Positions 49,119 to 57,771 of a stretch of 64,000 bases of DNA are shown here, in pieces. The notes under the pieces were generated by a model that was not told where the DNA came from, did not search any database, and saw only the letters and a program-made list of their open reading frames with translations. The DNA comes from Palsa-1315 sp032123755 (GTDB lineage: Bacteria > Nitrospirota > Nitrospiria > Nitrospirales > Nitrospiraceae): the NCBI GenBank assembly GCA_032123755.1, contig JAQBES010000043.1, positions 50,288 through 114,287 on the forward strand. The letters are read 5' to 3'. Position 1 is the first letter of the stretch. Every line of letters begins with the position of its first letter. A program made the position numbers and the translations under genes.

Positions 49119-50210
49119 TTACTGGCGACTCATGATATAAAACCACACGACGGTGGTGAGAGAGAAAATGCCGTTGGGTATCCAGGCTCCGGCAAAGGGC
49201 GGCAGGTTTGCCATCGTGACCAGGAATTCGCAGGCGATGTTTAGTATGTAGTAGACGATGACGACCAGCACGCCGACTGCAAATCCGCCGATTCGACCGG
49301 ATCGTTTCGAGGCGATGCCGACCGGGACGCCTAACAGGCAAAACACAAGTGAGGCGGTCGGAAAGGCCAGATCTTTATAATACTCCATCAATCGTCTGAG
49401 CGCGGACGGGTCGTGCCATTGGGATTGTGCGAGCTGGGCGATAATGACGTCGTATGACGGACGTTCCTCCGTGGCTGAGTAGCCGCTTTGGTTGAGTGGG
49501 AGTTTCAGATCGTAACTGGCGAAGGACACGTGCTCGTATTGATCGGCCTGATTCGGTCGGCTGTGAATGACTCCGTGCTCCAGGCGTAAGGCGATTTGAT
49601 CGGTAGCGGCATCCATGATGACTTTGTACTGCTGAGCCACGATGATGCGGGGCTCCTCTGCATTCCGCTCGTCGGAGACAAAGATACCGGGCGTGGCCTG
49701 TCCGGAATCCCCATCCGGAACATAGATCATCATCTTGGGGATGGGCTCGTTAAATGTTCCCCGATCCAGCGCCAGTACCAGCTGATCCCGCAGGAGATTC
49801 AGTGCCACTTTCTTTAGATTTGTGGAACTCCAGGGTTGTCCCCACTGCGCCAACCACAAGGTCAGCCCGAACACGAGCAAGGCGAAGAGCAACACAGGGC
49901 GAGCCAATCGCATGAGGCTCAGACCCGCAGTCTGCATCGCTACCAATTCTTTGTCGAAGGACAGTCGTCCGAAGGCAGTGATCGAGGCGATGATCCCAGC
50001 GATCGGGAGGGTCAACACGAGGAACGAAGGCATCAGATGGACAAAGACTTGCAACACCGCCACGATCCCGACGCCTTTAGCGACCAGCAGTTCCACTAAG
50101 CGCAGGAGCTCGCGCGTGAGCATCACAAAACACAGCGCCCCGAGGCTGATACTAAAGGGGAAAAGGAGTTCGGTGAAGATGTAGCGATCCAGCAGCGTTC
50201 GTAGAAACAT
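49119..50210 (-). CDS. lptF: LPS export permease LptF
   Basis: 363 residues from ATG 50210, which gives MFLRTLLDRYIFTELLFPFS, the usual LptF start. Six membrane helices surround a periplasmic domain. FDKELVAMQTAGLSLMRLAR is the coupling segment that contacts the LptB ATPase. It extracts LPS from the inner membrane with LptG. First gene of the minus-strand lipid A operon. Confidence 0.88.
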   Translation of the reverse strand: MFLRTLLDRYIFTELLFPFSISLGALCFVMLTRELLRLVELLVAKGVGIVAVLQVFVHLMPSFLVLTLPIAGIIASITAFGRLSFDKELVAMQTAGLSLMRLARPVLLFALLVFGLTLWLAQWGQPWSSTNLKKVALNLLRDQLVLALDRGTFNEPIPKMMIYVPDGDSGQATPGIFVSDERNAEEPRIIVAQQYKVIMDAATDQIALRLEHGVIHSRPNQADQYEHVSFASYDLKLPLNQSGYSATEERPSYDVIIAQLAQSQWHDPSALRRLMEYYKDLAFPTASLVFCLLGVPVGIASKRSGRIGGFAVGVLVVIVYYILNIACEFLVTMANLPPFAGAWIPNGIFSLTTVVWFYIMSRQ

Positions 50211-50463
50211 TCGAAGAATCACGCTCCTCGCCCAGTGCAACACTATAGGCGAGCGGGAATGGCTTGTCTACCTCACGGGCAGCGAGCGGACGGTTAAAGA
50301 ATGGCTTGACAAGATTTGAAACGCCGTGGTAGATGCTGCGCGAATTGTAACCAAGATGGGTTTCGTGATCGATTTTGTCTCTCCTAATGAGCTCGTCATT
50401 CCAGCCCGATCTTCTTTCTGTCTTTTCCCTCCATTATGTGTGGCGCCAACTTGGTTCCGGATC

Positions 50464-50500
50464 CGTCCACGTAACTAGGCGTGGACGTTGAGGAAAGGAG
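50464..50500 (+). promoter_or_regulatory. Leader hairpin and ribosome site of the cold-shock gene
   Basis: A perfect 8-bp hairpin CGTCCACG/CGTGGACG (50464-50471 and 50480-50487) ends 3 nt before the ribosome site AGGAAAGGAG (50491-50500). A -35-like TTGACA at 50306-50311 with a weak TAGATG at 50330 would give a leader of about 165 nt, the length known for cspA-type mRNAs. Confidence 0.45.
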
Positions 50501-50507
50501 TGTTTCT

Positions 50508-50726
50508 GTGAAGACAAAAGGTACGGTCAAGTGGTTCAACGATCGCAAGGGATTTGGGTTCATTCGCCTTGAGGGAGGGGATGACGTCTTCGTACATTAT
50601 TCCGCGCTGCAAGGGGAAGGATTTAAGACCTTAAAAGAGGGAGAAAACGTCGAGTTCGAGGTCGTACAAGGCGCAAAGGGGCCTCAGGCTTCGAACGTCT
50701 TGAAGATGGCCGTTGCTGAGTCTTGA
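50508..50726 (+). CDS. Cold-shock domain protein
   Basis: 72 residues from GTG 50508, which has a strong ribosome site 7 nt upstream. A single OB-fold with RNP1 KGFGFIRLE and RNP2 DVFVHYSAL. Proteins of the CspA family bind single-stranded RNA or DNA and melt secondary structure. An earlier GTG at 50481 would add nine residues but lies inside the leader hairpin. A strong terminator follows. Confidence 0.92.
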   Translation: MKTKGTVKWFNDRKGFGFIRLEGGDDVFVHYSALQGEGFKTLKEGENVEFEVVQGAKGPQASNVLKMAVAES

Positions 50727-50756
50727 GTTTGCACTTCACGGGATTGTGTCACAGGG

Positions 50757-50795
50757 AGGCCTGCCTTTTAGGTCGGGGCAGGCCTTCGTATTTCT
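50757..50795 (+). terminator. Rho-independent terminator after the cold-shock gene
   Basis: AGGCCTGCC (50757-50765) pairs perfectly with GGCAGGCCT (50777-50785), 11-nt loop, then TCGTATTTCT. Stable stem, modest T tract. Confidence 0.75.
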
Positions 50796-50968
50796 GCTGA
50801 GTATGCCTTCATCCAAATGCCCCATTTCGTTGACAATACCCATTGACACTGTTAGCGTTTGATCGTTAGCCCCCATCATTCATGAAGGGTCGGTCGCGAA
50901 AGTGTGCGACCGCGTATCCGTGCTTGCGGCAGAAGCGTCATGAACCATGCGGGTGAGGGAGGTTTGAC

Positions 50969-53239
50969 TTGGCGATCGATCGGAGTCGTGTCTTGCATAG
51001 CGCACAGCTGTTTGCGTCACGAGGCCAATTCGACGCTGCCGTCGCCGAATGGAAGAAGCTCTCCGCCGAGTCGCCAGGAGATGGGAGTATCTTCAATTCA
51101 ATCGGAGAGTTACACCTCAAGCGCCAGTCCACCAGCGATGCCGTGGCAGCCTTTGTAGAGGCGGCCAATGCCTTCCGTGCCGAAGGGGCCACCCTCAAGG
51201 CGATTGCCACGTTCAAGAAGATCGTGAAGCTTGATCCTTCACGGTACGATGTGTTCCGGCATCTTGGAGATCTCAATGCTGAACGCGGTCTGCTGAGCAG
51301 TGCGGTCCAAGATTATCTCACCCTTGGGAAACACTACCTCAAAGTCGGAAAAACCAAAGACGCGCTGGACATCTATAAGAAGATCGTCAGCCAGGATCCC
51401 TCGAATCTGGATGCCCAGCAGCGGGTGGCGGAATTGTGCCTGCAAGAAAACATGCAGGACGAAGCCACGAAAGTCTATTTGCAGTTAGGGCGGGAGCGGT
51501 CAGCGCAGCAGCGCTATGCTGAGGCTAAGGATGCGTATCAAGCCGTGTTGCGGATCGACCCTGCCAATAGTGAAGCCGCCCAGTTTATCGAACATCTCCA
51601 AAAGACCAGCGGGAATCCTATTCTCGCCGCTACGAAGAGATCCGGCTCTGCAGGAGGTCCACCCAAGAGTACTGAGCCGCTCGATCTGCTTTCGGAAGCC
51701 ACCCGCCGGATTGAAGAAAAACAATTTGCCGGGGCTGAGGCCATTCTCAATCAATTGCTGACCAAAGAGCCCGGAAACCCTGAAGTCTGTCAATTGCTCG
51801 CGAAGTTGCATCTGCAGCGCGGAGATCTTCAGGTGGCGCTTGGCGAATATCGCTACCTCGCTGGGGCAGCCTTGCGGGCACAAGACTATGTGAAGGCGGA
51901 AACGCTGATTACTGACTTTCTGGCCGTCGAACCGCAGTCTGTTGCGCTCTTTGAACTCTATGGAGAGCTCTATGAAGAGAAGGGCGACGTCGCCAACGCT
52001 GTGCTCCAGTACGGGAAGGCAATTACGTTATTGTTGGAACATCCTGAACCAGGGATGCCGACGTTGCATGAGGAACTGTTCGAGAAGGTCAAGTCGCTCG
52101 CTCCTGACAATCCCATTGTCGCGAAACTCTCTGCGCTGATGAACGGCGAAAGCTCCGTTGAAGCGTCCTCGCCTGCAGCGCCTCTGGTGTCGATAGGAAC
52201 GACCACTGAGGCGCCACAGAGTTCACCGGAATTTTCATGGGCCGGAACAGCTCCGGACGACCCCTGGATAGTGCCATCCAAGATCACCCAGCCACAGGAT
52301 AGGCGTTTTTCAGACCCCGAGCCGAACCCCGCGCCGGCTCAATCTGAGCCGCCGCAGTCGGCAGAAGGGGAACCGGTTACGCCCGGTAGTGGGTTCTCGT
52401 TGTCGAATGCCGCGCCGGACGAGCTATGGGGACCGGTGTCGCAAGAGGCAGGTTTGGGTGCTCCCTTCTCGCCTGTCCTTTCGACGAACGAGCAGTTCCA
52501 GGCCTATATGACGGCGGGCCAGCAGGCTGAGGCGGAGGAATGGCTCAGTCATCTGGTGACGGCGCAGCCGGATCATGCAGAGGCTCGAGAACTGTTCGGC
52601 TCCCTGCTTGAAGCGAAGGGTGATATCGCGGGAGCGGCGCTACAGTACTCGCGGGCTTTCGAATTGCTCCTGGCTCATCCAAACGATGAGAGCCTGACTC
52701 AGCCAGCGGATCTCTATGCGAAAGTCAAAGAACTCGCCCCGGCCAGCCCGCTGGTCGCCAAATGGGCCTCGACGTTTTCGCCGAAGCCACAGGCGTCAGG
52801 ACCTGCCGTCGAAACACCGGTTTCTGCTCAGCCGATGAACGGGATTGACCCGAAGACCCACTACAAGCTGGGAGTGGCATACAAGAACATGGGGTTGCTG
52901 GACGAAGCGAAGGAAGAATTTGTTCTCTCGATGCAGAGCCACGAATTTTTCTCGGATTCCTGTCTCATGATCGCGATCTGTTTGAAAGAACAAGGGGAAT
53001 GCCAATCGGCAAGTGCACAACTCGAGCTGCTGCTGAAGGACCCGCAGTGCCAGGGGGCCAAGGCGCTAGCCATTCGTTATGAACTCGGCTTACTCCACGA
53101 AGCCCAAGAACAGTGGAGCCAGGCTGTTGCAATCTATGAATCGATTCCGACCTTCCACGATGTGCCGCAACGACTCGAATCAGCTCGCGCACACAGGGCC
53201 CCAGTTGAGCCCACCTCAGCGTTTCGCTACGGAAACTAG
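50969..53239 (+). CDS. Large TPR-repeat protein
   Basis: 756 residues. Tetratricopeptide repeats run from residue 5 to about 390 and again from about 520 to 730 (AQLFASRGQFDAAVAEWKKL, KVGKTKDALDIYKKIVSQDP, YKLGVAYKNMGLLDEAKEEF). A Pro/Ser-rich linker separates the blocks. In that linker two similar phrases recur (APDDPWIVPS and APDELWGPVS). No signal peptide, so it is probably a cytoplasmic scaffold, such as a pilus- or motility-related protein. TTG start, supported by the ribosome site GAGGGAGG seven bases earlier. The TAG stop is the first base triplet of a family B repeat. Confidence 0.82.
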   Translation: MAIDRSRVLHSAQLFASRGQFDAAVAEWKKLSAESPGDGSIFNSIGELHLKRQSTSDAVAAFVEAANAFRAEGATLKAIATFKKIVKLDPSRYDVFRHLGDLNAERGLLSSAVQDYLTLGKHYLKVGKTKDALDIYKKIVSQDPSNLDAQQRVAELCLQENMQDEATKVYLQLGRERSAQQRYAEAKDAYQAVLRIDPANSEAAQFIEHLQKTSGNPILAATKRSGSAGGPPKSTEPLDLLSEATRRIEEKQFAGAEAILNQLLTKEPGNPEVCQLLAKLHLQRGDLQVALGEYRYLAGAALRAQDYVKAETLITDFLAVEPQSVALFELYGELYEEKGDVANAVLQYGKAITLLLEHPEPGMPTLHEELFEKVKSLAPDNPIVAKLSALMNGESSVEASSPAAPLVSIGTTTEAPQSSPEFSWAGTAPDDPWIVPSKITQPQDRRFSDPEPNPAPAQSEPPQSAEGEPVTPGSGFSLSNAAPDELWGPVSQEAGLGAPFSPVLSTNEQFQAYMTAGQQAEAEEWLSHLVTAQPDHAEARELFGSLLEAKGDIAGAALQYSRAFELLLAHPNDESLTQPADLYAKVKELAPASPLVAKWASTFSPKPQASGPAVETPVSAQPMNGIDPKTHYKLGVAYKNMGLLDEAKEEFVLSMQSHEFFSDSCLMIAICLKEQGECQSASAQLELLLKDPQCQGAKALAIRYELGLLHEAQEQWSQAVAIYESIPTFHDVPQRLESARAHRAPVEPTSAFRYGN

Positions 53240-53366
53240 CAGGAAGCTGAAAAAGTCCGCCAGCATCGTTCTCGCATCGTTCAGAACCTCAACGTACTCC
53301 AGTGGGTACGCCTTCGGCTCTTCACTCGCTGCGGCCTTGCTGAACGAACTTTTTGAGCTTCCTGCC
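53237..53366. repeat. Family B repeat, copy 2
   Basis: 130 bp, TAGCAGGAAGCTGAAAAAG at the left end and CTTTTTGAGCTTCCTGC at the right. Both ends carry the same change (GAAGCT/AGCTTC against GATGCT/AGCATC in copy 1), a compensatory pair that keeps the palindrome. Shares internal words with copies 1 and 3. TAG is the stop of the TPR gene. Confidence 0.85.
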
Positions 53367-53425
53367 GGGTATTCTCCTATTGCATTTAAAGTGCAGACCA
53401 TTGCGTCTCCAGCGAGCCACAATTG

Positions 53426-53443
53426 CTTTTCAGCATCCTGCTA
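53426..53443 (-). repeat. Family B end fragment at the stop of the dehydrogenase gene
   Basis: Read on the minus strand it is TAGCAGGATGCTGAAAAG, the left end of family B alone. Its TAG (53441-53443) is the stop codon of the 2-hydroxyacid dehydrogenase gene. Confidence 0.65.
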
Positions 53444-54400
53444 GTGAACCTTGTTTTTGGCAGGATGTCCGTCCAACACGACTCGAATATTCTCCAAACA
53501 GACCAGTCCCATCTGAACCCTCGCGTGCAGCGTGGCAGAGCCCAGGTGGGGGAGCAGTACCACCTGCTTCAGTTGAGCCATCGCTGGGTGGAGGGACGGC
53601 TCCTGTTCATAGACGTCGAGTCCCGCCCCTGCGATGATTCCTGTCTTGAGGGCGTTGACCAATGCTCCTTCATCAATGATCGGACCGCGCGCGGTATTGA
53701 TGAGGAAGGCAGTGGGGCGCATCCAAGCCAATTCGCGCGCGCCGATCAGATGATGGGTGCTTGGCGAGAGAGGCACATGAATCGTCACGATATCAGCCTC
53801 CCCGAGGATATCTTGTAGTGATCGGTGCTCCCACTCGCGGGGGAGCGGTGAGGTGGCTAGGGGTTGCCTGGTGTGATAGCGCACCTTCATGCGAAACCCT
53901 GCGGCGCGCTGGGCCACCGCTTGCCCGATCCGTCCCATGCCGATGATTCCCAGTGTCTTGCAAGAGACTTCCGCTCCCAAGAGTTGCATGGGACTCCAGC
54001 CGCTCCAACGACCGGATCGAACGAGGGAATCGCCTTCGACGATGCGGCGTGCCGTCGCCAGGAGCAACGCCCAGGTCAGATCTGCTGTGGCATCTGTCAA
54101 CACGTCTGGAGTATTGGTGACGACCACCCCACGCTCTCGCGCGGCAGCCAGATCGATGTTGTTGTACCCAACGGCATAGTTCGACAGAATTTTCAGCCGA
54201 GAGGCTGCGTGAATGGTCTCGGCGTCGATACGATCGCCCAGGGTTACAATCGCGGCGTCGGCCTGGCAGAGTCCCTCCCGCAGCGCCGACGGAGCGGGCA
54301 ACGCATCGAGCGGCTCCTGTACCAGGTCAAACCTCTCCCGCACTATGGTCATGATGGGATCGGGGAGGAGACGAGAAAGGTAAAGGGTGGGACGTGCCAT
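53441..54400 (-). CDS. D-2-hydroxyacid dehydrogenase (glyoxylate/hydroxypyruvate reductase type)
   Basis: 319 residues. NAD-binding motif LGIIGMGRIGQAVAQRA, catalytic Arg in INTARGPIIDE, Glu in DVYEQEP and His in LLPHLGSATLHAR. The first part (LKILSNYAVGYNNIDL) matches GhrB-like reductases, which reduce glyoxylate or hydroxypyruvate. The glycolate-oxidase-like gene is divergently transcribed next to it, so both may act on two-carbon acids. The gene end coincides with a family B repeat end. Confidence 0.9.
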   Translation of the reverse strand: MARPTLYLSRLLPDPIMTIVRERFDLVQEPLDALPAPSALREGLCQADAAIVTLGDRIDAETIHAASRLKILSNYAVGYNNIDLAAARERGVVVTNTPDVLTDATADLTWALLLATARRIVEGDSLVRSGRWSGWSPMQLLGAEVSCKTLGIIGMGRIGQAVAQRAAGFRMKVRYHTRQPLATSPLPREWEHRSLQDILGEADIVTIHVPLSPSTHHLIGARELAWMRPTAFLINTARGPIIDEGALVNALKTGIIAGAGLDVYEQEPSLHPAMAQLKQVVLLPHLGSATLHARVQMGLVCLENIRVVLDGHPAKNKVH

Positions 54401-54428
54401 GAATACGTGCTCCTATTTGGGTCATCTT

Positions 54429-54535
54429 AGCAGGATGTTGATTCAATACCGCCAACGGTATTGGAAGGTTACGGCTCAGGTCAAGGCTGAGATGAAGCAG
54501 GTCAGGTCTTTGCGCGACCTTGACCTCAACCTGCC
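54429..54535. repeat. Family B end fragment plus family A repeat, copy 4
   Basis: TTAGCAGGATGTTGATTC (54428-54445) is a family B left end; the small hairpin CAATACCGCCAACGGTATTG follows. Then family A words: GGTTACGGCTCAGG, CAAGGCTGAG (54467-54491) facing GACCTTGACCTCAACCTG (54516-54533). It lies in the divergent promoter region of the dehydrogenase and GlcD-like genes. Confidence 0.65.
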
Positions 54536-54606
54536 TCGCGGCCTGCGCAACAACCAGACTTGTGCTGGTCTCAAGAGTCCGTCTAGAATGCGATACGCCT
54601 TCAACT

Positions 54607-56640
54607 ATGACCGCACCAACCCTCATTCTGCCTGAACGTTCCCACGCTATTGCTTCGGACCTTCGCGCTACAATAGGTGTCGACAAAGTCAAAGACGACT
54701 ACTCGACGCTCACCGCCTATGCGGTGGATGCGAGTATCTATCGGATGATGCCCAAGGCCGTGGTTCTGGTCGAGTCCGAGGAGGACATCGCCGCCACGAT
54801 GCGGTACGCCGTGCAACGAGGCATTCCGCTGACGCCGCGGGCTGCTGGGACGAATTTGACCGGCTCGGCGATCGGGTCAGGAATTATTCTAGATGTCTCT
54901 CGCTTGAATCGGGTTCTGGAGTTAAATTGCGAAGAGCGCTGGGCTCGGGTGCAGCCGGGGATCGTTCTGGCCGAACTCAATAAGCGATTGGCGCGCGACG
55001 GTCTGCTCGTCGGTCCCGATCCCTCGAGCGGCGATATGTGCAAGCTCGGTGGCATGTTGGCAAATAACTCATCCGGTCCGTACACGCTGCGGTATGGTTC
55101 CGTCAAAGATACTGTGGCGGCGCTCCGTGTCAGTTTGCAGTCTGGTGAGTGGCTGAATGCCAAGGCCTATGGACTCGACGAACCAAACTGTGCCGATCTG
55201 CTGAAGACGCACAGGCCACTTCGAGAATTACGGTCGTTGCTCCAAGAGCATGCTGCGCTGATCGCGCAGAAACGTCCGACGGTCAGCAAGAACAGTTGCG
55301 GTTACAACCTCTTCGGTCTCGTCGATGGGCTTGCGCGAGGCTACTTCGATCTTCCTAAACTGTTTGTCGGCAGCGAGGGCACGCTCGGTCTCTTCAGTGA
55401 AGCCACCATCAGGCTGGTCGAGAAACCTCGCGCGACCCTCACGGCACTCATCCATTTTCACCGCTTGGAAGATGTGGGCGATGCGGTGCCGCAATTACTG
55501 GAGTTGCGTCCGAGCGCGTTGGAAGTGATGGATGCCAACACCCTCAATTTGATTGGACGGGCGAAGCACGGCATTCCGACAGAAGCGGCCGCCACCCTTC
55601 TGGTTGAGTTGGATGCAGATGGGGCAGGGATTGACCTCCGCGCGCAGGCCGAGCGCATGACCGAGATCTGCCGCCGGTATCGCCTCACGTCCGATCCCGT
55701 GATCGCCTTCTATCCTGAGCAACGAGAACAATTGTGGAAGGCCCGCAAGGCCCTCTATCCCACGCTTTATCGATTCGACCCCAAGAGGAAGCCCATCAAC
55801 TTTGTCGACGATGTGGTGGTACCGGCTGAACGGATTAGTGAACTCATCCGGTATCTGGAAGAGTTCTTCGCCGGGCAGCATGTACCAGTCGCGATTTTCG
55901 GTCATATCGGGAATGGGAACGCCCACATCATTCCCTTGCTCGATGTGAACGACCAAGGCGATTTTCAGAAGATGGTGCAGGGTTATCACGAGATACACCA
56001 AACGGTCTTGGATCGCTTCGGCGGGTCGATCTGTGGGGAGCACGGCGATGGCCGTGTGCGCGCCGAATATGTGAAGACGATGTTCGGTCCGGAGCTGTAC
56101 GACCTGTTTGTGCGTGTGAAGCAGAGCTTCGATCCTGCCGGGGTCCTTAATCCTGGCATCAAGATCAGCGACCGGCTCTTCACGGACCATATCGACTATG
56201 AGCGATTATCCAAACCCTGCGCGACCTGCGCCAAGTGTAACGCGGTCTGTCCGGTCTACGATGTGTTTCAATCGGAAGACATGAGTTCGCGCGGCTGGTT
56301 CGAGATCGTCACCGATAAGAACTACAGCTATCTCAATTCGAAGCGAGTCGTGGAGGCCTGTCTCAACTGTAAGTCCTGTCGCACCGCCTGTCCGGCTGGA
56401 GTCGATGTCTCCCAGCTCATTCTGGACCGGCGCGCTGAGAATCCGAATAAGCTGGCCGGTGTCATAATTTTGTTTCCATGCACAAACAGCACTATTCGAG
56501 CGATACTTAAAGTTTCTAGCGAGGTACCAGTCGCTCTGGGACCGGCCGCTCATGCGGCGTCTCGCCGAGACAGCACGACTGTCGCCCCAACTGGTGTTGC
56601 CTCGACTTGCCCAACGCCATCTCCGAGACCGCTATCCTGA
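54607..56640 (+). CDS. FAD-linked oxidase with Fe-S motifs, frame broken near its C-terminal third
   Basis: 677 residues as it stands. FAD_binding_4 domain (PKAVVLVESEEDIAATMRYA, TPRAAGTNLTGSAIGSG, NNSSGPYTLRYGSVKDTVAA), FAD-oxidase C domain (FVGSEGTLGLFSEATIRL), then two 4Fe-4S clusters CATCAKCNAVCP (near 538) and CLNCKSCRTACP (near 585). This is a GlcD/GlcF-like or D-lactate dehydrogenase fusion. After NKLAG (near 618) the reading becomes meaningless to the stop, while the matching continuation (ALFERYLKFLARYQSLWDRP) is in another frame and leads into the next entry. A small indel at 56460-56480 is the simplest cause, in the genome or in the assembly. Confidence 0.85.
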   Translation: MTAPTLILPERSHAIASDLRATIGVDKVKDDYSTLTAYAVDASIYRMMPKAVVLVESEEDIAATMRYAVQRGIPLTPRAAGTNLTGSAIGSGIILDVSRLNRVLELNCEERWARVQPGIVLAELNKRLARDGLLVGPDPSSGDMCKLGGMLANNSSGPYTLRYGSVKDTVAALRVSLQSGEWLNAKAYGLDEPNCADLLKTHRPLRELRSLLQEHAALIAQKRPTVSKNSCGYNLFGLVDGLARGYFDLPKLFVGSEGTLGLFSEATIRLVEKPRATLTALIHFHRLEDVGDAVPQLLELRPSALEVMDANTLNLIGRAKHGIPTEAAATLLVELDADGAGIDLRAQAERMTEICRRYRLTSDPVIAFYPEQREQLWKARKALYPTLYRFDPKRKPINFVDDVVVPAERISELIRYLEEFFAGQHVPVAIFGHIGNGNAHIIPLLDVNDQGDFQKMVQGYHEIHQTVLDRFGGSICGEHGDGRVRAEYVKTMFGPELYDLFVRVKQSFDPAGVLNPGIKISDRLFTDHIDYERLSKPCATCAKCNAVCPVYDVFQSEDMSSRGWFEIVTDKNYSYLNSKRVVEACLNCKSCRTACPAGVDVSQLILDRRAENPNKLAGVIILFPCTNSTIRAILKVSSEVPVALGPAAHAASRRDSTTVAPTGVASTCPTPSPRPLS

Positions 56641-57397
56641 ACTGATTCCCCAGGCTGGGCAAGTAGCTCGCTCCCCGGTGGCCTATTTCCACGGTTGCGC
56701 GGCCAACTACTTCGACGATGGGGTGGGGGATGCCGTGATCGCTGTGCTGCGAAAACATGGGGTCGAGCCGGATCTGCCGCCGCAACGCTGTTCCGGGACG
56801 CCGATTGAAACTTACGGACATCGCGCGCTGGCCAAAGATGGGGCGCGGGTCAATCTTGCCTCCATGGCAGGGTACGACAAGGTGGTGACCGGATGTGCCT
56901 CCTGCACCCTCATGCTGAAGGACTATCCCACCTTGTTCGCCGGGGAGCCGGAGCAATCGGCGGCCCAGGCTTTGGCCAAACGGGTCACACATATTTCGGA
57001 GTTTGTGTCGCAATCGCCGGTGAAGCCGGCCACGGCGAGTCAGCAGCCCAAGACGTGCAAGGTGGCCTACCATTCTTCCTGCCATCTGCGAGCTGCGGGA
57101 GTGACCAAGGAGCCTCGTGCGATTTTGCGAGGCTTGCCGGGCGTCGAGTATGTGGAGATGCCGGATGCCGATCGCTGCGCTGGCGGAGCCGGGACCTACC
57201 TCGTGAAGGATTTTGAGACGTCGCAGCGTATTGTTGAGCGCAAGCGGCGGGCCGTTGAACAGAGTGGAGCAGAGGTTGTGGCCACGAGTTGTCCGGCCTG
57301 TATGATTCAACTGCGCACGGGATTGCAGGGCGCAGCGGAGGTCAAGCACGTGGCCCAATTGATTCAGGAAGCCTACGAGGCAGCGGACCGGTCGTAG
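56552..57397 (+). CDS. Cysteine-rich (CCG) C-terminal part of the split oxidoreductase
   Basis: 281 residues from ATG 56552, overlapping the previous gene by 89 bases. Two cysteine-rich CCG domains: YFHGCAANYF with QRCSGTPIETYG, then YHSSCHLRAAG with DRCAGGAGTY and TSCPACMIQLRTG. These are the heterodisulfide-reductase-like ligands that finish GlcF/LldE-type proteins. In an intact gene this would be joined to the FAD and 4Fe-4S part, giving about 930 residues. Whether it is made as a separate subunit here is open. Confidence 0.82.
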   Translation: MRRLAETARLSPQLVLPRLAQRHLRDRYPELIPQAGQVARSPVAYFHGCAANYFDDGVGDAVIAVLRKHGVEPDLPPQRCSGTPIETYGHRALAKDGARVNLASMAGYDKVVTGCASCTLMLKDYPTLFAGEPEQSAAQALAKRVTHISEFVSQSPVKPATASQQPKTCKVAYHSSCHLRAAGVTKEPRAILRGLPGVEYVEMPDADRCAGGAGTYLVKDFETSQRIVERKRRAVEQSGAEVVATSCPACMIQLRTGLQGAAEVKHVAQLIQEAYEAADRS

Positions 57398-57477
57398 GTC
57401 TATCTGGTTTTTTGGTTGAACGAAACTAACCAGATGAACCGGATCAACCAGATAAACAAAACAAACCAGACAGACCA
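57397..57477. repeat. Family D (TCTGG/CCAGA-word) palindrome, copy 1
   Basis: Left arm GGTCTATCTGGTTTTTTGG (57397-57415) and right arm with GGATCAACCAGATAAAC and CCAGACAGACC (57441-57476). A low-complexity hairpin between the CCG gene and the MoaD-like gene. It is related to the longer copy at 60523. Confidence 0.6.
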
Positions 57478-57492
57478 AACAACGAGGAAGCT

Positions 57493-57771
57493 ATGGTCAC
57501 AGTGCTGGTCTTTGGATTGACGCTTCGCGATGCGGTCGGAGAAACAGAATTTGCGCTTGAGGTCTCGGAGCCGACCACAGTCAGGAAACTTATTGAATCG
57601 AACCAGGATTTTATGGGCCCATTGCTCCAGTTTCTGTTAAACCGAGAAGTCATGATTGTGGTGAACAAGAAAGTGAGCGCCGAAGATACGATGGTGAAGG
57701 ACGGCGATATCGTGAAATTTTCGCACCAGTCCCGAACGTCGTATGACGGGACTCGCGATATCCCCATTTAG
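57493..57771 (+). CDS. MoaD/ThiS-like ubiquitin-fold protein without GG end
   Basis: 92 residues. Beta-grasp pattern: VTVLVFGLTLRDAVGETEF, VSEPTTVRKLIESNQ, MIVVNKKVSAEDTMVKDGD, IVKF. MoaD and ThiS carry sulfur on a C-terminal Gly-Gly, but this chain goes on for about 17 residues (SHQSRTSYDGTRDIPI) and has no GG. It may be a structural relative, or need trimming. It follows the split oxidoreductase with its own ribosome site. The TAG stop is the start of a family B repeat. Confidence 0.72.
   Translation: MVTVLVFGLTLRDAVGETEFALEVSEPTTVRKLIESNQDFMGPLLQFLLNREVMIVVNKKVSAEDTMVKDGDIVKFSHQSRTSYDGTRDIPI

Noticed and set aside
56460..56480. Programmed frameshift in the GlcD-like gene
   Set aside because: No classical slippery heptamer with a pseudoknot is evident, and both flanking segments read as random after the break; a mutation or sequence error is simpler.
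56516..57478. 320-codon minus-strand frame across the CCG gene
   Set aside because: The plus strand carries the conserved cysteine motifs, while the minus-strand peptide starts in a repeat and shows no family.
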